The notes below the pieces were generated by a model that saw only the letters and a list, made by a program, of their open reading frames with translations, ran no database searches and was not told the origin of the DNA. A DNA stretch of 64,000 bases, from NCBI GenBank assembly GCA_023664945.1, contig JAMPER010000001.1, positions 645,652 through 709,651 on the forward strand. Direction: 5' to 3'. The position numbers and the translations under genes were made by a program. Below, one piece after another: positions 24,892 through 35,113 of this stretch (the first letter of the stretch is position 1; each line of letters opens with the position of its first letter). The stretch comes from Alistipes senegalensis (GTDB lineage: Bacteria > Pseudomonadota > Gammaproteobacteria > Burkholderiales > Burkholderiaceae_D).

Positions 24892-27777
24892 TTACTTTTT
24901 GCCTTGTTTGCTTTTGCTGCCCTTTTCCAGTATGGGCGCCAGGTATTTCCCGGTGATGCTGTCCGGATTTCGGGCCACTTCTTCCGGTGTGCCGACCGCA
25001 ATGACGCGGCCGCCGCCTTCGCCTCCTTCGGGCCCCAGATCCACAATCCAGTCTGCTGTTTTGATGACATCTAGGTTGTGTTCGATGATGACAACGGTAT
25101 TGCCCTGGTCGCGCAGGCGATGGATGACTTTCAGCAGCAGGGCAATATCGTGGAAGTGCAGGCCGGTTGTGGGTTCATCCAGGATGTAGAGAGTGCGCCC
25201 GGTATCGCGCCGGGAGAGTTCAAGGGAGAGTTTGACGCGCTGGGCTTCACCGCCCGAGAGGGTGGTTGCGCTTTGCCCAAGGCGGATATAGCCCAGCCCG
25301 ACATCCAGCAGGGTTTGCAGCCGCCGGGCAACCATGGGGACTGACTGGAAGAAGTCAAAGGCTTCTTCTACTGTCATGCCAAGGACTTCGGAAATGTTTT
25401 TTTCCTTGTACTGGATTTCCAGTGTTTCCCGGTTGTATCGTTTGCCGTGGCAGACGTCGCAGGGAACATAGATATCCGGCAGGAAGTGCATTTCCACTTT
25501 GATGACGCCGTCTCCCTGGCAGGCTTCGCAGCGGCCGCCCTTGACGTTGAAGGAGAACCGGCCGGGGCTGTAGCCTCTTTCGCGTGATGCCGGCACGTTG
25601 GCAAACAGTTCGCGAACGGGGGTGAAAAGCCCGGTGTAGGTTGCCGGGTTGGAACGGGGGGTGCGGCCGATGGGCGCCTGGTTGACGGCAATGACCTTGT
25701 CGAAATGTTCCAGTCCGCTGATGGATTCAAAGGGGGCCGGTTCGGTTTGCGTGCCAAAAAGGTGGTGGGCTACGGCGGCGTAAAGGGTATCGTTGACCAG
25801 GGTGGATTTCCCGGAACCGGAAACGCCTGTGACGCAGGTCAGGACGCCTACTGGCAGGCTGAATGTCAGGTTTTTGAGGTTGTGGCCGCTGGCACCTTTG
25901 ATAACCAGCTGGCGTTTTTTGTCTGCTGGCACCCGTTTTTCCGGCAGCGTAATGGCCAGCTCGCCATTCAAGTATTTTGCCGTCAGGGAAACAGGCGATT
26001 GCAAAATGGCCGGCAGCGCGCCTTCGGCGACAACATGGCCGCCATGCACGCCTGCGCCGGGGCCCATGTCAATGATATGGTCTGCCGTCCGGATGGCATC
26101 TTCGTCATGTTCCACAACCAGGACGGTGTTGCCGATATCGCGCAGGTGTTTCAGGGTGGCGATGAGTCTGTCGTTATCCCGCTGGTGCAAGCCGATGGAG
26201 GGTTCGTCCAGCACGTACATGACGCCGGTCAGCCCGCTGCCGATCTGGGAGGCCAGGCGGATGCGCTGGGATTCTCCCCCGGAAAGTGTGTCTGCGCCGC
26301 GGCCGAGGGAAAGGTAATCCAGCCCGACGTTGTTCAAGAATTGCAGGCGTGAGACGATTTCGTGCACGATGCGGGAGGCGATTTCCTTTTTTGCACCGGT
26401 CAGCGACAGGGTCTGGAAATAGCGCAGGGCATCGCTTAACGGCAGGCGGGTAAGGTCGTGGATGGCTTTTTCCTGCACGCCGTGGCCGACTGTGACAAAA
26501 CGGGCTTCGGTTTTGAGGCGCGCGCCATGGCAGGAAGGGCAGGCTTTTTCGTTGATCAGTTTGGCCAGGTCTTCCCTGACGGCCATGGAATCGGTTTCCC
26601 GGTAGCGCCGCTGGAGGTTGGGAATGATGCCTTCAAACGGATGCTCGCGCAGTGAGGGACGGCCTCTTTCGCTGATGTAGGCAAACGGGATTTTTTCCCG
26701 TCCGGAACCGAAAAGGACGACGTTTTTGACAGGTTCGGGCAGATTCTCAAAGGGGGTGTCAAGGTCAAACCGGTAATGCACGGCCAGGCTTTGCAGCATC
26801 TGGTAATAGTAGGGATTGCGCCGGTCCCAGCCTTTGACGGCACCGGCAGCCAGGGAAAGGCCGGGAAAGAGGACAACCCGTTTGGGGTCGAAGAATTCAA
26901 TATGCCCCAGGCCATCGCATTCCGGGCAGGCTCCCATGGGGTTGTTGAACGAGAATATGCGCGGCTCCAGTTCGTGGAGGGAAAAGCCGCAGATGGGGCA
27001 GGCAAACTGGCTGGAGAAAATCTGTTCTTCGCCGGAATCCATATCGACTGCCAGCGCACGGCCTTCTGCCAGGCGGAGCGCTGTCTCGAAGCTTTCTGCC
27101 AGCCGCTGCTTGATGCCGGGCTGGATGCGCACCCGGTCAACAACGACGTCAATGGCGTGCTTTTCATTTTTTTTCAGCCGGGGCAGGTTATCTATATCGA
27201 AGACTTCGGCTTTGCCGGTGCTGCTCTGTATGCGGAAGCGGACAAAGCCCTGCGCCTGCATTTGCTCGAGGAGATCCATGTGTTCTCCTTTGCGTTTGCT
27301 GACGATGGGCGCCAGGATCATAAGGCGCGTGCTTTCTGGCCATGCCATTACGGTATCTACCATCTGGGAAACAGACTGGGCGGCCAGGACGATTTCCGGA
27401 TGGTTGGGGCAATGCGGTGTACCGACACGGGCGTACAGGAGGCGCAGGTAGTCGTATATTTCGGTTACGGTGCCGATGGTGGAACGCGGGTTATGGGAGG
27501 TGGCTTTCTGGTCAATGGCAATGGCAGGCGAGAGCCCCTCTATCAGCTCGACATCCGGTTTTTCCATGAGTTGCAGAAACTGGCGGGCATAGGCCGAGAG
27601 GGATTCCACATACCGCCTTTGGCCTTCGGCATAAAGGGTATCGAAGGCCAATGACGATTTTCCGGACCCGGAAAGGCCGGTGATGACGATCAGTTTATCC
27701 CGGGGGATTTCAAGGCTGATGTTTTTGAGATTGTGCGTGCGCGCACCCCTGATAACAATGGCTCCGCTTTTTTCCAT
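24892..27777 (-). CDS. uvrA: Excinuclease ABC subunit A
   Basis: 961 residues (E. coli 940). Both ABC ATPase modules are present: Walker [10 protein letters not shown] at about 34-42 and GVSGSGKST in the second half, each with its signature ([24 protein letters not shown]) and Walker B ([16 protein letters not shown]). Zinc-binding CxxC pairs are seen in CPICGFS ... CPECDG and CEACQGDG ... CDVCHG. It scans DNA for bulky lesions and loads UvrB. It is divergent from ssb, as in E. coli, but no CTGT-N8-ACAG SOS box was found in the shared 186-bp spacer. Confidence 0.97.
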   Translation of the reverse strand: MEKSGAIVIRGARTHNLKNISLEIPRDKLIVITGLSGSGKSSLAFDTLYAEGQRRYVESLSAYARQFLQLMEKPDVELIEGLSPAIAIDQKATSHNPRSTIGTVTEIYDYLRLLYARVGTPHCPNHPEIVLAAQSVSQMVDTVMAWPESTRLMILAPIVSKRKGEHMDLLEQMQAQGFVRFRIQSSTGKAEVFDIDNLPRLKKNEKHAIDVVVDRVRIQPGIKQRLAESFETALRLAEGRALAVDMDSGEEQIFSSQFACPICGFSLHELEPRIFSFNNPMGACPECDGLGHIEFFDPKRVVLFPGLSLAAGAVKGWDRRNPYYYQMLQSLAVHYRFDLDTPFENLPEPVKNVVLFGSGREKIPFAYISERGRPSLREHPFEGIIPNLQRRYRETDSMAVREDLAKLINEKACPSCHGARLKTEARFVTVGHGVQEKAIHDLTRLPLSDALRYFQTLSLTGAKKEIASRIVHEIVSRLQFLNNVGLDYLSLGRGADTLSGGESQRIRLASQIGSGLTGVMYVLDEPSIGLHQRDNDRLIATLKHLRDIGNTVLVVEHDEDAIRTADHIIDMGPGAGVHGGHVVAEGALPAILQSPVSLTAKYLNGELAITLPEKRVPADKKRQLVIKGASGHNLKNLTFSLPVGVLTCVTGVSGSGKSTLVNDTLYAAVAHHLFGTQTEPAPFESISGLEHFDKVIAVNQAPIGRTPRSNPATYTGLFTPVRELFANVPASRERGYSPGRFSFNVKGGRCEACQGDGVIKVEMHFLPDIYVPCDVCHGKRYNRETLEIQYKEKNISEVLGMTVEEAFDFFQSVPMVARRLQTLLDVGLGYIRLGQSATTLSGGEAQRVKLSLELSRRDTGRTLYILDEPTTGLHFHDIALLLKVIHRLRDQGNTVVIIEHNLDVIKTADWIVDLGPEGGEGGGRVIAVGTPEEVARNPDSITGKYLAPILEKGSKSKQGKK

Positions 27778-27963
27778 AGTGCAATGTGTTGTTTTCCGGA
27801 AAGGCTTTTTGTACGGTGAACCGCTTACTATAACGCATTTGCTTCTCTTTCACAGGGGGCGTGGACAAAGCGCGTGCAGGCGGGCCAACTTCTGGCATAA
27901 TGGGTTCCCGTTTGACGCCAGAGCCGTTAAAGCCGGGAAAACATCAATATCAGGAGATACATC

Positions 27964-28425
27964 ATGGCATCAATTAACAAAGTCATCATTGTGGGCAATC
28001 TGGGACGGGATCCGGAAAGCCGTTATATGCCCAGTGGTGAGCAGGTAACCAGTATTGCCGTTGCGACGACTGACCGCTGGCGTGACAAGGCAAGCGGCGA
28101 GCAAAGGGAGGCAACGGAATGGCACCGGGTGTCTTTTTTCGGCAAGCTGGCGGAGATTGCCGGACAATACCTGAAGAAAGGTTCCCAGGTTTACGTTGAG
28201 GGACGGCTGCGGACGCGAAAATATACGGACAGGGAAGGGATTGAGCGGTATACGACAGAAATTATTGCGGATACCATGCAAATGCTGGGGAGCCGTCCAG
28301 GTGCAGGGGAACCCATGGAAGACCGCGGAAGCGCACCGAGGCAGCCCGTTTCCGGCAGTGCGCCGCGCCAGGCACCGAGCCGTGCGCCCAGCCTTTCCGA
28401 TATGGATGACGATATCCCGTTTTGA
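27964..28425 (+). CDS. ssb: Single-stranded DNA-binding protein
   Basis: 153 residues. The OB fold (1-110) starts [18 protein letters not shown] and has the usual ATTDRW and [29 protein letters not shown] blocks. A flexible Pro/Ser/Ala linker leads to the acidic tip DMDDDIPF that docks partner proteins. The ribosome site aggag is well spaced. It binds ssDNA as a tetramer in replication and repair. A CATAAT box at 27896-27901 may be its -10. Confidence 0.97.
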   Translation: MASINKVIIVGNLGRDPESRYMPSGEQVTSIAVATTDRWRDKASGEQREATEWHRVSFFGKLAEIAGQYLKKGSQVYVEGRLRTRKYTDREGIERYTTEIIADTMQMLGSRPGAGEPMEDRGSAPRQPVSGSAPRQAPSRAPSLSDMDDDIPF

Positions 28426-28448
28426 GCAGGTTGCCGGATGAACCCGGA

Positions 28449-29348
28449 TCAGAATGGCCTGATCCAGACCGGCCGCAGATTGGCTTTTTCAGGCGTGGCA
28501 ATGGCCTGGTCGATCTGTGCCAGCAGGCGAGGTTTGTCTTTTCCCAGTACGCCTTTTAAAACGAGCTGGTTGGAGGCGTGATCACTCCTGAAGATGGTGG
28601 ATTTCAGCTCAAGCGCGCCCATAAATTGCCGCAGCTCGCGAAAGAGGGCAGGCTGCGGCATGGCTTCAAATTGCCCGCCGAAGGCTTTCTGGTGACGTGC
28701 TTCCCCGTGGGGGAGGTTGATGACCAGCGATGCCAGGAATTCGGGCTGGGTCTGGTTGGCCAGACAGGCAGAGTGAAGCGCGTGTCGTTCGCTGAATTTT
28801 TTGCCTGCAAGCCCGTTGATGATCATGACGGAGCGTTTGATGCCGGCATCGGCCAGCCGGTTGAGCGCGCAGACGGTGCTTTGCCGGGTTTCTCCCTTGT
28901 TGATGCTTTTGAGTACAAAATCGTCGCCGGATTCCGCGCCGACATAAACCAGCCCCAGACCGGCGGCGTGAAGCTGCCGGAGTTCTTCATCGGATTTGGC
29001 GGCGACATTGCGCGGCAGGCAGTAGGAGGCGACCCGGTTGACGTTTGGCAGGTATTTTTTGATGGCGTTGAGAATGTTCAGCAGCCGCCTGGCTGACAGT
29101 ACCATGGCATCACCGTCTGCCAGGAAGACACGGCGTACATAGGGCAGGTTTTTTCCTGCCCATTCAATTTCCTGCAATACGGCTTCTTCAGGCTTGACAC
29201 CGAATTTTTTCTGGGGTTGCGTGTACATGTCGCAGTAGGAGCACCGGCTCCAGCTGCACCCGTTGGTAATTTGCAGGATAAGGGAGCGCGCTTCGCTTGG
29301 CGGGCGAAAGAGCGGATCGATGTAGGCAATGGGCACAGCGGGCGTCAT
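28449..29348 (-). CDS. Radical SAM protein of unknown substrate
   Basis: 299 residues. The iron-sulfur site reads NGCSWSRCSYCDMY (about 29-42), the Cx4Cx2C spacing seen in some Elp3/B12-type radical SAM relatives, rather than the classic Cx3Cx2C. Later blocks FLADGDAMVL, YVGAESGDDFVLKSINKG and SVMIINGLAGKKFSERHA fit the radical SAM barrel (Elp3/MiaB-like). It should cleave S-adenosylmethionine to a 5'-deoxyadenosyl radical, but the reaction is not known. It lies six bases after the SDR epimerase gene, so the two are probably co-transcribed. It converges with ssb. Confidence 0.88.
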   Translation of the reverse strand: MTPAVPIAYIDPLFRPPSEARSLILQITNGCSWSRCSYCDMYTQPQKKFGVKPEEAVLQEIEWAGKNLPYVRRVFLADGDAMVLSARRLLNILNAIKKYLPNVNRVASYCLPRNVAAKSDEELRQLHAAGLGLVYVGAESGDDFVLKSINKGETRQSTVCALNRLADAGIKRSVMIINGLAGKKFSERHALHSACLANQTQPEFLASLVINLPHGEARHQKAFGGQFEAMPQPALFRELRQFMGALELKSTIFRSDHASNQLVLKGVLGKDKPRLLAQIDQAIATPEKANLRPVWIRPF

Positions 29349-29354
29349 GGCCGG

Positions 29355-30287
29355 TTATCCCATTTGTGCCTTGACGCGATCCACGGAGAGTTTCAGTGCG
29401 CCGGAAAGGCCTTCAATGGCTTTTTCCCTCGTCATGCCGGTTTTGTAATGCAGCATGTCATCCGCTTTTTGGGTGCTAAGCGGCCAGTCGTTTGTCAGGA
29501 AGGCGCTGCCCTGCCATTCGTTTTTGGGGATGGCGCGGACAACGGCCTGGGGGTTTGCATGCGCGACAATGAGCCGGGCCAGTTCTTCCCATGTCAGGTA
29601 AACGCTGCCCAGGTTGAAGAGTTCGCCTTTGGGGCGTTTTTCAAAGATGGCCAGGACGGCGGAAACAAAATCGTCCAGCTGCAGGAAGTTGCCGCCGCTG
29701 CCGGCAGGGACTTCGATGACGCCTTTTTCCATGGCATCGCGGGCCATGGCGCGGATGTTGCGTCCGCCGATGGTTTCTCCATAGGCGTACCAGATCATGA
29801 CATTGTTGGCTGCCATGTCGTGCTGCACCGCGTAAATCCGGCTCATTTCTTCGGTAACCAGTTTGGCAAGCGCGTAAGCCGGGCTGCGGGAAAGCGAGAC
29901 AAGGTGGGGATGGGTCTCGTCAACAGGTGTGGCGACAGGTTTGCCGTAGGAGACGGCGGTAGTGGCGTTGATAATGTCCTTGACGCCATATTCCACTGCG
30001 GCATCCAGGAGGTACTGGTATGCTTTGACATCGATATCCAGCAGGTCGGTAAAGGTTTCCGAAAAGCTCCATGCCAGGTGCAGGATGGCATTGACCCCGT
30101 TGACGGCGCGGCGCACGGTTTCTTTGTCGGCGAGGTTGCCGCAAAGGGTTTCGACAGACAGTGAGGCAAGTTTTTTCAGGCCTTCTTCATCTTTGTCCAG
30201 CACGCGAACCTGATGGCCCTTTTTTGCCAGGGATTTCACAACATGCACGCCCATGTTGCCGCAACCGCCGGTAACCAGAATTTTCAT
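29355..30287 (-). CDS. NAD-dependent epimerase/dehydratase (extended SDR family)
   Basis: 310 residues. The Rossmann nucleotide site is MKILVTGGCGNMGVHVVK, and the SDR catalytic pair is present as SPAYALAKLV (YxxxK). Other conserved parts include GNLADKETVRRAV and NAILHLAWSFSET. These enzymes act on nucleotide sugars or related carbonyl substrates using NAD(P). The substrate cannot be told. It sits first in a probable two-gene unit with the radical SAM gene. It is divergent from the ZIP transporter gene across 155 bp. Confidence 0.88.
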   Translation of the reverse strand: MKILVTGGCGNMGVHVVKSLAKKGHQVRVLDKDEEGLKKLASLSVETLCGNLADKETVRRAVNGVNAILHLAWSFSETFTDLLDIDVKAYQYLLDAAVEYGVKDIINATTAVSYGKPVATPVDETHPHLVSLSRSPAYALAKLVTEEMSRIYAVQHDMAANNVMIWYAYGETIGGRNIRAMARDAMEKGVIEVPAGSGGNFLQLDDFVSAVLAIFEKRPKGELFNLGSVYLTWEELARLIVAHANPQAVVRAIPKNEWQGSAFLTNDWPLSTQKADDMLHYKTGMTREKAIEGLSGALKLSVDRVKAQMG

Positions 30288-30442
30288 TTTTTCTTCCTTT
30301 CAAAGCCAATGACGCAGGACAAGACTAACAGGCAGAAGATGGGGTATGACCATAGTAGAGCCTGTAATAAGACTTGCATATTAACCGATTTGCCTAAAGA
30401 GTAAAATCGGCGGTATCCTGAAAGGCAGTTAGAAAATGCCGT

Positions 30443-31462
30443 ATGGGGAGAAGGCCGCAGGGACTGGGGATTGCCGACAAGGAAGAAAGCGTAAAGATTT
30501 TGCCCGGGAGAGATGATATAGAGCGACGAGAGCCCATATCTGCCGATTTGCTGAAAGAAGGTTGGCAGGAGGTATTGCTGCGTCATTTCCGCAGCCACTG
30601 GATACTGTCTTTTTGCATGGCGGTTTCCATACTGGCCGTTGTTGTTATGCTTTTCCAAAGCCTGATGAAGATTGGGCAGCCCGGTTTTGATCAGGCTTTG
30701 CGGCTGGCGCTTGCAGGCGGGCTGGCAGGCGGCGCCATGACGGCGGCGGGGGCAGTTCCTGCGTTGCTGCTCCGGAAGATTCCCCAGCAGGCGGAAGATA
30801 CGATGCTTGGTTTTGCCGCCGGGATGATGCTGGCAGCCAGCGCTTTTTCCCTTTTGCTTCCCGGCCTGAAGGCAGGCGTGGAGATGACAGGAAGCAAAAT
30901 GGCGAGCGCCGGTATTGTCACGGCAGGGATGGCGCTGGGTGTTTTGCTGATGCTGAGCCTGGATCAGTTTACGCCGCACCGCCACGAGGCTACCGGTGCG
31001 TTTGGCCCGGGACACGAGCGGTTCAACCGGGTATGGCTTTTTGTTTTTGCCATTTCTCTGCATAATTTGCCTGAAGGCATGGCGATTGGCGTGAGTTTTT
31101 CCCGCGGGGATATGAATGTGGGGCTGCCATTGACGATGGCAATTGTGCTTCAGGATATTCCGGAGGGGCTGGCGGTGGCCCTGGCGCTGAGAAGTGCAGG
31201 GATGCCGCGCCTTCGCGCGGTGTTGCTGGCTGCGGCGACGGGTCTTCTGGAGCCGTTGGGCTCACTGCTGGGCGTTGGCCTGACAAGCGGTTTTGCCGCT
31301 TCCTATCCGCTTGGGCTGGGCCTGGCGGGAGGTGCCATGATTTTTATTGTCTCGCATGAGGTGATTCCCGAGACACACCGCAACGGGCATCAGACGCCGG
31401 CAACGATTGGTTTGCTTGCCGGATTTGCGCTCATGATGGTTCTGGATACGATGCTGGGCTAG
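30443..31462 (+). CDS. ZIP-family divalent metal transporter (GufA-like)
   Basis: 339 residues. The metal site of TM4 is present as ISLHNLPEGMAIGVSF and that of TM5 as VLQDIPEGLAVALAL, both diagnostic of ZIP proteins. About eight helices are seen, with one extra helix (about 55-73) and a hydrophilic N-terminal stretch before it. The protein is longer than many ZIPs (about 260), so the true start may lie later than the ATG at 30443, which has no clear ribosome site. It probably imports zinc or another divalent metal. It ends 25 bp before the exopolyphosphatase gene on the same strand. Confidence 0.9.
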   Translation: MGRRPQGLGIADKEESVKILPGRDDIERREPISADLLKEGWQEVLLRHFRSHWILSFCMAVSILAVVVMLFQSLMKIGQPGFDQALRLALAGGLAGGAMTAAGAVPALLLRKIPQQAEDTMLGFAAGMMLAASAFSLLLPGLKAGVEMTGSKMASAGIVTAGMALGVLLMLSLDQFTPHRHEATGAFGPGHERFNRVWLFVFAISLHNLPEGMAIGVSFSRGDMNVGLPLTMAIVLQDIPEGLAVALALRSAGMPRLRAVLLAAATGLLEPLGSLLGVGLTSGFAASYPLGLGLAGGAMIFIVSHEVIPETHRNGHQTPATIGLLAGFALMMVLDTMLG

Positions 31463-31487
31463 CCGGCCGGGTAAAGGAAGAACAGAT

Positions 31488-32942
31488 ATGCTTGCTGCTA
31501 TTGACCTGGGCTCCAACAGTTTCCGCTTGCAGATTGGCGAATGTGTGGACGGGGCGATTCGGGTTGTCAGAACAGCGCGGGAACCCAACCGGCTTGCCGC
31601 AGGGCTGGATAAAGATAATTGCCTGACGGACGCGGCTGTGGCAGCGGGCCTGGAGGCGCTGCAAAATCTTCGGCATATTCTTGATTTGTATCCGGTCAGG
31701 AAGGTGCGCGCTGTGGCGACCCATACTTTGCGGATTGCGAAAAATGCGCCGGTTTTTCTTTCGGGCGGGGAGGCGGCGTTGGGTTATCCGATTGAAGTGA
31801 TTTCAGGTGAGGAGGAAGGGCGCCTGATTTATCTGGGGGTGGACAATTTGTTGTTACACCCGAAGGAGCGGCGTCTTGTTGTGGATATTGGCGGCGGTTC
31901 AACCGAGGTGGTGCGCGGGAAAGGGGAAACGATAGAAAAGGTGGACTCTTTCAGTGTGGGAACTGTCGGGCAAAGCCGGAGCTTTTTCCCGGATGGTGTG
32001 ATTACAGAAGAAGGGTTCCGTTTGGCAGTGCTTTCTGCCCGCAGTGTTTTTGAGGGGATCAAAACCCATTATCACCGGCGTTACTGGGATGTGGCCTATG
32101 GGTCTTCCGGCACGATGAGGGCAATTGCCGAGATTATTGCGGCTAACGGGATCGGGGATGGCCGGTTCAGTGCGGCAAATCTGGATTTGCTGCGCAGGAA
32201 GATGGTTCGGGCGGGAAAAATCGGCAGGCTTGATTTGCAGGGGCTTCGCCAGGAACGGGCTGCATCAGTGGTGGGCGGGCTTTCTATCCTGATTTCGCTG
32301 ATGCAGGAATTGAAAATGCCGGTGATGACGCCGGTGGAATCCGGTTTGCGCGCAGGGATTATGTGGGATCTTCGCATGCAGGCAACCGAACAGGACCGGC
32401 GGGGGCAATCTGTGATCCGTTTCTTGCAGCGGTATAAAGTTGACAGGAAGCGGGCTGCCAGGACAGCGGATTGTGCCCTGGCGCTTTTTGAAAAGATGGC
32501 GCCGGAGTCGGAGGCGCTCAAAAAAACGCTTTACTGGAGTGCGCTTATGCATGAAGCCGGTATGTTTGTTTCGCCGACGGATTACCACAAGCATGGCGCT
32601 TATTTGGTGGAAAATGCCGACATGGCCGAATTTACTGCACGCGAGCAGAAGCAGATGGGAAGGCTGGTACTGGCCCAGAAGGGTAATTTGCGGAAACTGG
32701 ATAATTTGCTGGATACACCGGATATGCTCAAGGCAGTTCTGGCGATTCGCCTGGCGGTGATACTGACGCCTGGCCGGGTGGAGGCTGTGACAGACGGGAT
32801 GGGCTTCCGGGTGAAAAAACGCATTGAGATGACTTTGCCTGGCGCGTGGTTTGAAAAGCACCAGACGCTGGCTTACCGGCTGGGCAGGGAGAGGGCCTGG
32901 TGGGCGGAGAGGGGAATTACGCTCATGATTCTGGAGCGCTAG
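31488..32942 (+). CDS. ppx: Exopolyphosphatase / guanosine pentaphosphatase family protein
   Basis: 484 residues, close to E. coli Ppx (513) and GppA (494). The actin-like ATPase motifs are intact: AIDLGSNSFRL at the start, GGEAALGYPIEVISGEEEGRLIYLG, and the phosphate-2 motif VVDIGGGSTEVV. The C-terminal part is HD-like (about 310-484). It trims terminal phosphates from polyphosphate, or pppGpp if GppA-like; sequence alone does not separate the two. Its stop overlaps the stop of the converging sulP gene by 4 bp. The ppk operon on the opposite strand is only 2 kb away. Confidence 0.9.
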   Translation: MLAAIDLGSNSFRLQIGECVDGAIRVVRTAREPNRLAAGLDKDNCLTDAAVAAGLEALQNLRHILDLYPVRKVRAVATHTLRIAKNAPVFLSGGEAALGYPIEVISGEEEGRLIYLGVDNLLLHPKERRLVVDIGGGSTEVVRGKGETIEKVDSFSVGTVGQSRSFFPDGVITEEGFRLAVLSARSVFEGIKTHYHRRYWDVAYGSSGTMRAIAEIIAANGIGDGRFSAANLDLLRRKMVRAGKIGRLDLQGLRQERAASVVGGLSILISLMQELKMPVMTPVESGLRAGIMWDLRMQATEQDRRGQSVIRFLQRYKVDRKRAARTADCALALFEKMAPESEALKKTLYWSALMHEAGMFVSPTDYHKHGAYLVENADMAEFTAREQKQMGRLVLAQKGNLRKLDNLLDTPDMLKAVLAIRLAVILTPGRVEAVTDGMGFRVKKRIEMTLPGAWFEKHQTLAYRLGRERAWWAERGITLMILER

Positions 32943-34633
32943 GCGGTTTGTTCCTTTTCTTCCGGCAGGGTTTGGCCTTGCGCCAGGCAGACAGCCCGCT
33001 CGACACTGAGCTTGCTCATGGGAATGTTCGGGAAATCTGCTGCCAGCGAAAGCATGAGCATTTCATGTACCGGATCCTTAAGGCGGGAAAGAATCAGTTT
33101 TTTCTTCCGGTTTTCCGTAAAAAGGAAAAAATCGCGCAGGGCTTCCAGGCTGGTGGTATCCAGGTCATCGGTTAATTCCAGGCTCAGGATGACGGTATGA
33201 ACCGGTTCATTTTCCGATGCCAGGAGTTGCCTCGCCTGTTGCATGACGCGTTCTGCATTGGCGAAAAAAATGCCTTCTTCCGGACGCAGGATCAGGATGC
33301 CGGGAACGGGGCGGGCTTTCGGAAAGGCCGCCAGGCTGACAAAATCGTGGCTTTGCCCCAGCCTGCCCAGTGTTGACAGGGTGGAAGCGGAAATTTGACG
33401 GAGCATGATGATCAGGCTGATGGCAACAGCGGCCAGGAGCCCATGCAGCACGCCCAGAAAAAGGACGGCAAGTACGGAAGAGACAGCAATCAGCCTGTCG
33501 TTTTTCCAGGAAAAATAGATGGCAAAGTCGGACGGTTTTAAGGTTATCAGCATCGTATAGACAACGATTCCGGCCAGGACAGGCTGCGGAATCCGTTCAA
33601 TATAAGGCAGGGCTGTTGCCAGGACTGCCAGTGTGATCAGCATGGCAAAAATGCCGGACAGGCGGGTTTTTGCGCCGCAGGCTTCATTGGCGGCTGTTGC
33701 GGAATAGCCGGCGCCGACCGGCATGCACTGGAAAAGTCCTGAAACCAGGTTGGCGATGCCGAGGGCAAAAAGATCGCGATTGGGCGAGATGGGGTCGCCA
33801 TGTTTCATGGCTGTGCTGCGAATGGAGCCGTAGGACTCGGCATAGAGGATAAAGACCATGGCAAAGGCAAGCTCGAAAAGTGCCATCCATTCACTGAGGG
33901 AAAGGGAAGGCGGCCTGATTTGCGTGATGCCGAGGTGAATGCTGCCGATAAGCGGCACGCCCATGCCAGGCAGGTCTATTACCATGCTGGCGAGAATACC
34001 GGCGGCAATGACGACGATGCCGCCGGGCAGGTTGCGGATTTTCCCCAGGATAAAGAGGCAGACGAGGGTAAGGGCGGCAATGGTGATGCAGGCGCTGTTC
34101 CAGCGGTGGAACTGGTAGGCCAGGTCCATCATGAAATAAAACAGGTTGTCGTACCCGGAGTGGATGCCGACGACGATAGCCATTTGTTTGATGATAATGA
34201 TGATGGCCAGCCCGAAGGTGAAGCCCCGCAGAACCGGGCGGGCGATGAAATCGGTTATGCTGCCCATGCGCACAATGGCAGCGGCAAGAAAGATGACGCC
34301 GCCTGCAATGACCAGCCCGCCGGCCAGAGCCATTTGCCGTGCCGGGTTACCTGCTGCGATGGATGCGGTGGCCGCAGCCAGGACAACAGCAGAAGATGAG
34401 GTTGGCGAGACCAGGGCAAAACGGCTGGAACCCAGCAGGCCGTAGCATAAGAGGCCGGCAAAAAGGGCAATGATGCCGGCCTGGGCAGGCAGGTTGCCAA
34501 TGCTGGAATAGGCCAATGCCTGCGGCAGCAGCAGGCCGGCGGCGGAAATGCCGGCAAGCAGGTCCGGTACGTTTTGTGATGGCCGCAAAAAGGGAAAACG
34601 CACCAGGAGGGAGGAAAAAGAGGGCCTGGCCAT
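32939..34633 (-). CDS. SulP-family anion permease with STAS domain
   Basis: 564 residues. About twelve helices in 30-410 show the SulP pattern (DLLAGISAAGLLLPQALAYSSIGNLPAQAG, YGLLGSSRFALVSPTSSSAVVLA). A cytoplasmic STAS domain fills the end (about 430-550). This family takes up sulfate, bicarbonate, dicarboxylates or other anions; which one cannot be read here. It starts three bases after the sixA stop, so it is the third gene of the ppk-sixA-sulP operon. It overlaps ppx tail to tail. Confidence 0.9.
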   Translation of the reverse strand: MARPSFSSLLVRFPFLRPSQNVPDLLAGISAAGLLLPQALAYSSIGNLPAQAGIIALFAGLLCYGLLGSSRFALVSPTSSSAVVLAAATASIAAGNPARQMALAGGLVIAGGVIFLAAAIVRMGSITDFIARPVLRGFTFGLAIIIIIKQMAIVVGIHSGYDNLFYFMMDLAYQFHRWNSACITIAALTLVCLFILGKIRNLPGGIVVIAAGILASMVIDLPGMGVPLIGSIHLGITQIRPPSLSLSEWMALFELAFAMVFILYAESYGSIRSTAMKHGDPISPNRDLFALGIANLVSGLFQCMPVGAGYSATAANEACGAKTRLSGIFAMLITLAVLATALPYIERIPQPVLAGIVVYTMLITLKPSDFAIYFSWKNDRLIAVSSVLAVLFLGVLHGLLAAVAISLIIMLRQISASTLSTLGRLGQSHDFVSLAAFPKARPVPGILILRPEEGIFFANAERVMQQARQLLASENEPVHTVILSLELTDDLDTTSLEALRDFFLFTENRKKKLILSRLKDPVHEMLMLSLAADFPNIPMSKLSVERAVCLAQGQTLPEEKEQTA

Positions 34634-34636
34634 GGT

Positions 34637-35101
34637 TTACCGTACCGGGGAGGAAATCAGGGAAGGGTCCATGACTGCCCTGAGGACAGTTTCCCGGGCG
34701 CCGTTTTCCTGTATTTCGAACCACCATACCTGGCTTTTTGCAATGTGCCACGGCTGTTTTTGCCCGCACAGGAGAAGAGAGGCCAGATTGCCCAGCAGGG
34801 GCTGGTGGCTGACCAAAAGGACGGCTGGGCTGCTGGAGGCGCGCCTGGCGGCTTCCAGCATGTTTTCCGCGGTTGAACTGATGGCAAGGCTGTCGTGGAT
34901 GCTGTATTGCCGCCCCAATGTGTTGGCGGTCTGGCGGGCGCGAATGGCCGGGCTGACCAGGATGGTGGCGTTTTCCGGCAAACGCGGGTTGAGCCAGCCT
35001 GCTGCCAGGGCAGCCTGCCTTAATCCTTTACCGGATAAGCGCCTTTCTGTATCCGGCGAGCCTTCCACGGCATCGGCATGCCGCCACAAGATCAGGTGCA
35101 T
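34637..35101 (-). CDS. sixA: Phosphohistidine phosphatase SixA
   Basis: 154 residues of the histidine phosphatase superfamily. The phosphate-accepting histidine lies in MHLILWRHADA (H8, with RHA in place of the commoner RHG), and the second histidine in VLLVSHQPLLG. SixA removes phosphate from histidine residues, for example on ArcB or the nitrogen PTS. It is 12 bp after ppk, a common pairing in betaproteobacteria. Confidence 0.9.
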   Translation of the reverse strand: MHLILWRHADAVEGSPDTERRLSGKGLRQAALAAGWLNPRLPENATILVSPAIRARQTANTLGRQYSIHDSLAISSTAENMLEAARRASSSPAVLLVSHQPLLGNLASLLLCGQKQPWHIAKSQVWWFEIQENGARETVLRAVMDPSLISSPVR

Positions 35102-35113
35102 GGTTTTCCTCCG

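Noticed and set aside
27778..27963. LexA box expected between uvrA and ssb
   Set aside because: No CTGT-N8-ACAG match was found on reading the spacer on both strands.
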